64,000 bases of DNA from Candidatus Blautia intestinigallinarum. GTDB taxonomy: Bacteria > Bacillota > Clostridia > Lachnospirales > Lachnospiraceae. The translations under genes were made by a program, and so were the position numbers. The DNA is taken from NCBI GenBank assembly GCA_019112635.1, contig DXIX01000028.1, positions 1 through 64,000 of the forward strand. The letters are read 5' to 3'. Position 1 is the stretch's first letter; each line of letters starts with the position of its first letter. Below are positions 61,467-64,000 of this stretch, piece by piece. The notes beneath the pieces are model-generated. The model did not search any database and was not told where the DNA came from. It was given only the letters and a program-made list of their open reading frames with translations.

Positions 61467-62405
61467 CTACCATCCTTCCTCTGAGTGAATATCCACGTTC
61501 AAAAGCTGTCTCTCATAATTCTCAGGCCTCTTCCGCCATTCCATCGGCGTCACTCCCATAATCTGTTTAAAATTCCGGTTAAACGTGGAACTGGTTGTAA
61601 ATCCGCATTTGTGCGCCACATCCACAATCGGCTCTTCTGTCTTCTCCAGATGATCGCAGGCCACATGAACACGCACAAAATTAATATATTCCAAAGGGCT
61701 CATCTGCATATAATAAGAAAAGATTCTGCGAAAGTGGGTCTCGCTGATGTGAACCTGATCCGCCAGATCCTTCACCCGCAGAGGCTCCATATAGTGTACA
61801 CTGATATAATCCAACACCTTTGTGATCACTGTCGTCAGCTCTTCTCCCTCCGACCACTCCTTCTCTTCCTCCTTACGGTTGATACGGGCAATGTTCACCA
61901 GCAGTCCTAAGAGAACTCCTTTTGCCTCCTCCAGATAGAACTCCTCGCTGGCGCGCATAATGTCCATGAGTCTGAGAATCATCCGCGCGATCACCGCATA
62001 TTCCTCCGCCTTCAGAAACATGGCCCTGGAATTAATCCTCTGAATCAGAAATTCTGCCTGCCCCGGATTGTCATAGTAGAAATGACGCAGAAACCCTTCC
62101 ACATCCACGAACAGATATTCCCAGCTGCTCAGCTTGCCAGGATCACTGTTGGTAGTGTGGGGATAATTCTTGGGAATAATGCTGAATTCTTCCCCGTGGA
62201 AACGGACGTCTTCTTTTCCCAGCGTCAGAATTCCATCCCCGCTGTAACAGTAACCAATCTCCATATAATTGTGAAAATGAAGATAGTCAATGTCTCTGCC
62301 ATATTCCTGGGTCCATTTTTTCCCCAGAAGTGCCTGAAGAGGACTTCCCGGCGGCATCTGATAATACCGAAACTCAATCTTATCCCTTTTTTTCCTTCTG
62401 CTCAT
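61467..62405 (-). CDS. AraC-family regulator linked to the MATE gene
   Basis: ATG at 62405 is chosen because AGGAG lies eight bases upstream; the frame is open far into the MATE gene. The 312-residue protein has a cupin-like N-terminal region (YLHFHNYMEIGYCYSGDG, GEEFSIIPKNYPHTTNSD) and a C-terminal tandem HTH (LRVKDLADQVHISETHFRRIF and IVDVAHKCGFTTSSTFNRNFKQIMGVTPMEWR). It is transcribed with the MATE exporter and probably with the GH112 gene, so it may govern that galactosyl-HexNAc operon and the nearby ABC importer. Confidence 0.87.
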   Translation of the reverse strand: MSRRKKRDKIEFRYYQMPPGSPLQALLGKKWTQEYGRDIDYLHFHNYMEIGYCYSGDGILTLGKEDVRFHGEEFSIIPKNYPHTTNSDPGKLSSWEYLFVDVEGFLRHFYYDNPGQAEFLIQRINSRAMFLKAEEYAVIARMILRLMDIMRASEEFYLEEAKGVLLGLLVNIARINRKEEEKEWSEGEELTTVITKVLDYISVHYMEPLRVKDLADQVHISETHFRRIFSYYMQMSPLEYINFVRVHVACDHLEKTEEPIVDVAHKCGFTTSSTFNRNFKQIMGVTPMEWRKRPENYERQLLNVDIHSEEGW

Positions 62406-63768
62406 CTTCATCACTCCTGCCTTCCGATATTTTGAACTCTTTCTTCTCCCATGCACCGGAATAATACCGAACAGCTCCCACAAGAGCCGCACAGATCCAG
62501 GTGATCGGGGACACAAACCAAAGACCTCTGTATCCAAAAAGCATTGGAAGCAAAAAAGCACAGCCAATCCTTGTGATGACTTCGCTGACTCCCATCAATA
62601 CGGTCACTGCCACATCCCCGGTAGCCCTCAGAATGTTGTGATAGACTACCAGAATGCCTCCGGCCAGGAAAAATACAGTAAAAATCCGCATATATTCGAT
62701 TCCATACTGAATCGCCTCCGGTGTACCGGTGAAAGCCCTCATAATCGGCCCTGCCAGGAAGAACACAGCCGGGCAGAACACACCATAGCAGATCACATTC
62801 AGAAGATACGCACTTCGCACTCCCTTTTTCACCCGCAGCAGATTCCCCGCGCCGGCATTCTGCCCGGCAAAGGTACCCATGGAGGATCCGATGGCGTCCG
62901 CCAGCTGAAACCCCAGTCCTTCCACTTTCATGCACACACCGTAGGCGACAATCATCGCTGTGCCATAGGTATTGATCACCGCCTGGAGCGTCATATCTGA
63001 GATGGAAATGATACTCATCTGCAGTCCCGTGGGCAATCCGTAACGCAGTACCTGTCCCACCAGATACCCGTCCGGCCGCCATTTTCTTCTCGGCACGCGC
63101 AGAACCGGAAGAATCCAAAGGGCGTAGATAAGGCACAGAATTCCCGATACCAGCTGGGATAAGACTGTGGCAAAGGCAGCACCGGCCACTCCCATGGGCA
63201 TCCAGGACACGAATGCAATATCCAGAATTACATTCAGAATACTGGACAAAATCAAAAAAATCAGAGGGACAACAGAATTTCCCATTGCCCTGAGCACTGC
63301 TGAGGCAAAATTATACAGCATAGTGGCCGCACATCCCAGATAGATAACCACAAGATATGTATACGCCTGGGGCATCAGCTCTTCGCTGGTCTGAAGCACC
63401 TGCAGCAGAGGACGGGCTGTCCATACCCCAAGCAAAGTCACAAGAACCGCAACCCACAAAGACACATGGGCTCCCGCGGTGAATGTCTCCTGTATTTTCT
63501 TTTTCTCCCCCGCTCCGTAGAACTGAGAGATCACCACACTCACACCGGTGGTGACTCCCATCATAATCGAGAACATCATATACATGGCAGATCCGGAGAT
63601 ACTCACGGCCGCCAGTGCCTGGTCCCCCAGATATCTGCCCACAATATAGGTATCCGCGAAATTATAAATTCTCTGACAGAGCATTCCCAGAAGAACCGGG
63701 AGACCAAAAACTGCCATCTGGCGCAGCACAGGTCCCCGGGTCATATCCATTGTCTGTTCCTTCTTCAT
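62380..63768 (-). CDS. MATE family efflux transporter
   Basis: This 462-residue protein has twelve membrane segments in two MatE domains. LPVLLGMLCQRIYNFADTYIVGRYLGDQALAAVSISG is typical, as is QFYGAGEKKKIQETF in the loop after segment 3. The ATG at 63768 overlaps no neighbour but has a weak ribosome binding site; ATG at 63750 after AAGGA is an alternative. It lies three bases after the GH112-like stop, and its 3' end overlaps the AraC start. It exports drugs or metabolites with Na+ or H+; the true substrate is not evident. Confidence 0.9.
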   Translation of the reverse strand: MKKEQTMDMTRGPVLRQMAVFGLPVLLGMLCQRIYNFADTYIVGRYLGDQALAAVSISGSAMYMMFSIMMGVTTGVSVVISQFYGAGEKKKIQETFTAGAHVSLWVAVLVTLLGVWTARPLLQVLQTSEELMPQAYTYLVVIYLGCAATMLYNFASAVLRAMGNSVVPLIFLILSSILNVILDIAFVSWMPMGVAGAAFATVLSQLVSGILCLIYALWILPVLRVPRRKWRPDGYLVGQVLRYGLPTGLQMSIISISDMTLQAVINTYGTAMIVAYGVCMKVEGLGFQLADAIGSSMGTFAGQNAGAGNLLRVKKGVRSAYLLNVICYGVFCPAVFFLAGPIMRAFTGTPEAIQYGIEYMRIFTVFFLAGGILVVYHNILRATGDVAVTVLMGVSEVITRIGCAFLLPMLFGYRGLWFVSPITWICAALVGAVRYYSGAWEKKEFKISEGRSDEDEQKEKKG

Positions 63769-63771
63769 GAC

Positions 63772-64000
63772 TTAGATCTCATACCAGCGAATCTCATTGG
63801 CGCCAAGATCCACCTGGAAGCTGGAACCGTCTCCACGGTAAACGGTTGTACTCTGAGGTTCATAAGTATTGTTGACCACACAGAACTTGCCGTTTTTGAC
63901 GTAAGCATGAACTTCCACATTGAAATTCTCACTGAACCACCGGCGCAGATTTTCTTCGTCATGGGCAGCCCACAGAATTGCCCGATAAAGGATTCTGCTG
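63772..64000 (-). CDS. C-terminal end of a probable GH112 galacto-N-biose/lacto-N-biose phosphorylase
   Basis: Only the last 75 codons are in the window; the gene begins beyond the right edge. The stretch reads SRILYRAILWAAHDEENL, then FSENFNVEVHAYVKNGKFCV, VNNTYEPQSTTVYRGDGSS and ends ANEIRWYEI. The AAxxEExLxxWFS, CVVNNT and Q-TTTV-like patterns with a final W-[YF]-[DE]-I match the C-terminal beta domain of GH112 phosphorylases. These enzymes split Gal-beta-1,3-HexNAc into galactose 1-phosphate and HexNAc. The NahK-like kinase, nucleotidyltransferase and beta-galactosidases in the window support this. Certainty is limited by the short length. Confidence 0.68.
   Translation of the reverse strand, partial: SRILYRAILWAAHDEENLRRWFSENFNVEVHAYVKNGKFCVVNNTYEPQSTTVYRGDGSSFQVDLGANEIRWYEI

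Overview
The window looks like a chromosome segment of an anaerobic Gram-positive gut Firmicute, most likely a Lachnospiraceae member of the Blautia/Ruminococcus type. This is an inference from mid-range GC, strong AGGAGG-type ribosome binding sites, an oxygen-independent (CbiD/CbiG/CbiK) cobalamin route, and host-glycan catabolic genes. No 16S gene is present, so genus and species are not fixed. About 58 protein genes, one tRNA, one riboswitch and several gene remnants can be supported.

Layout. (1) 1-6785 is an accessory stretch beside tRNA-Leu. It holds a truncated Rpn-family PD-(D/E)XK nuclease, a four-gene response regulator / sensor kinase / ABC ATPase / FtsX permease module, a small Xre regulator, and remnants of an IS3-like element and a HicB antitoxin. 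(2) 6786-12885 is housekeeping: tRNA-Leu(CAA), lysA, pyk, a rhomboid-like membrane protein with a C-terminal Cys/His cluster, a CorA-type transporter and a lactonase-like beta-propeller. (3) 12952-38206 is a tetrapyrrole/cobalamin supercluster of about 25 kb. The minus-strand operon hemA-sirC-hemC-cobA/hemD-hemB-hemL makes precorrin-2 and sirohydrochlorin from glutamyl-tRNA. A divergent, riboswitch-controlled operon cbiM-N-Q-(O-K fusion) imports and inserts cobalt. A minus-strand operon cbiD-L-F-G-H-(J-E-T fusion)-A-B-cobD-cbiP-cbiC carries the corrin ring to adenosylcobyric acid and cobinamide phosphate. A class A beta-lactamase-fold serine hydrolase lies between the two cbi operons, and a DUF362 / C_GCAxxG_C_C pair sits upstream of cbiD. 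The late nucleotide-loop genes (cobU, cobS, cobC, cobT) and the adenosyltransferase are not in the window.

(4) 38370-64000 is mainly carbohydrate use. It has a GH78-like enzyme with two MFS carriers and a divergent AraC regulator; a NahK-like sugar kinase with a nucleotidyltransferase; a second two-component/ABC module; GH2 and GH42 beta-galactosidases with an AraC regulator; a sugar ABC importer without its own ATPase; another AraC regulator; a MATE exporter; and the C-terminal end of a probable GH112 lacto-N-biose/galacto-N-biose phosphorylase running off the right edge. GH112, NahK-like kinase, nucleotidyltransferase, GH42/GH2 and ABC importer together suggest use of mucin- or milk-glycan galactosyl-HexNAc disaccharides. 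No CRISPR array, prophage, integrase or intact insertion sequence was found.

The most notable features are the in-frame CbiO-CbiK fusion with a strong internal ribosome binding site; the CbiJ-CbiE-CbiT triple fusion; the cbiD leader, which lacks a recognisable cobalamin riboswitch but contains a small open frame; operator-like repeats between kinase and ABC genes in both two-component modules; and the dispersed GNB/LNB-type pathway.
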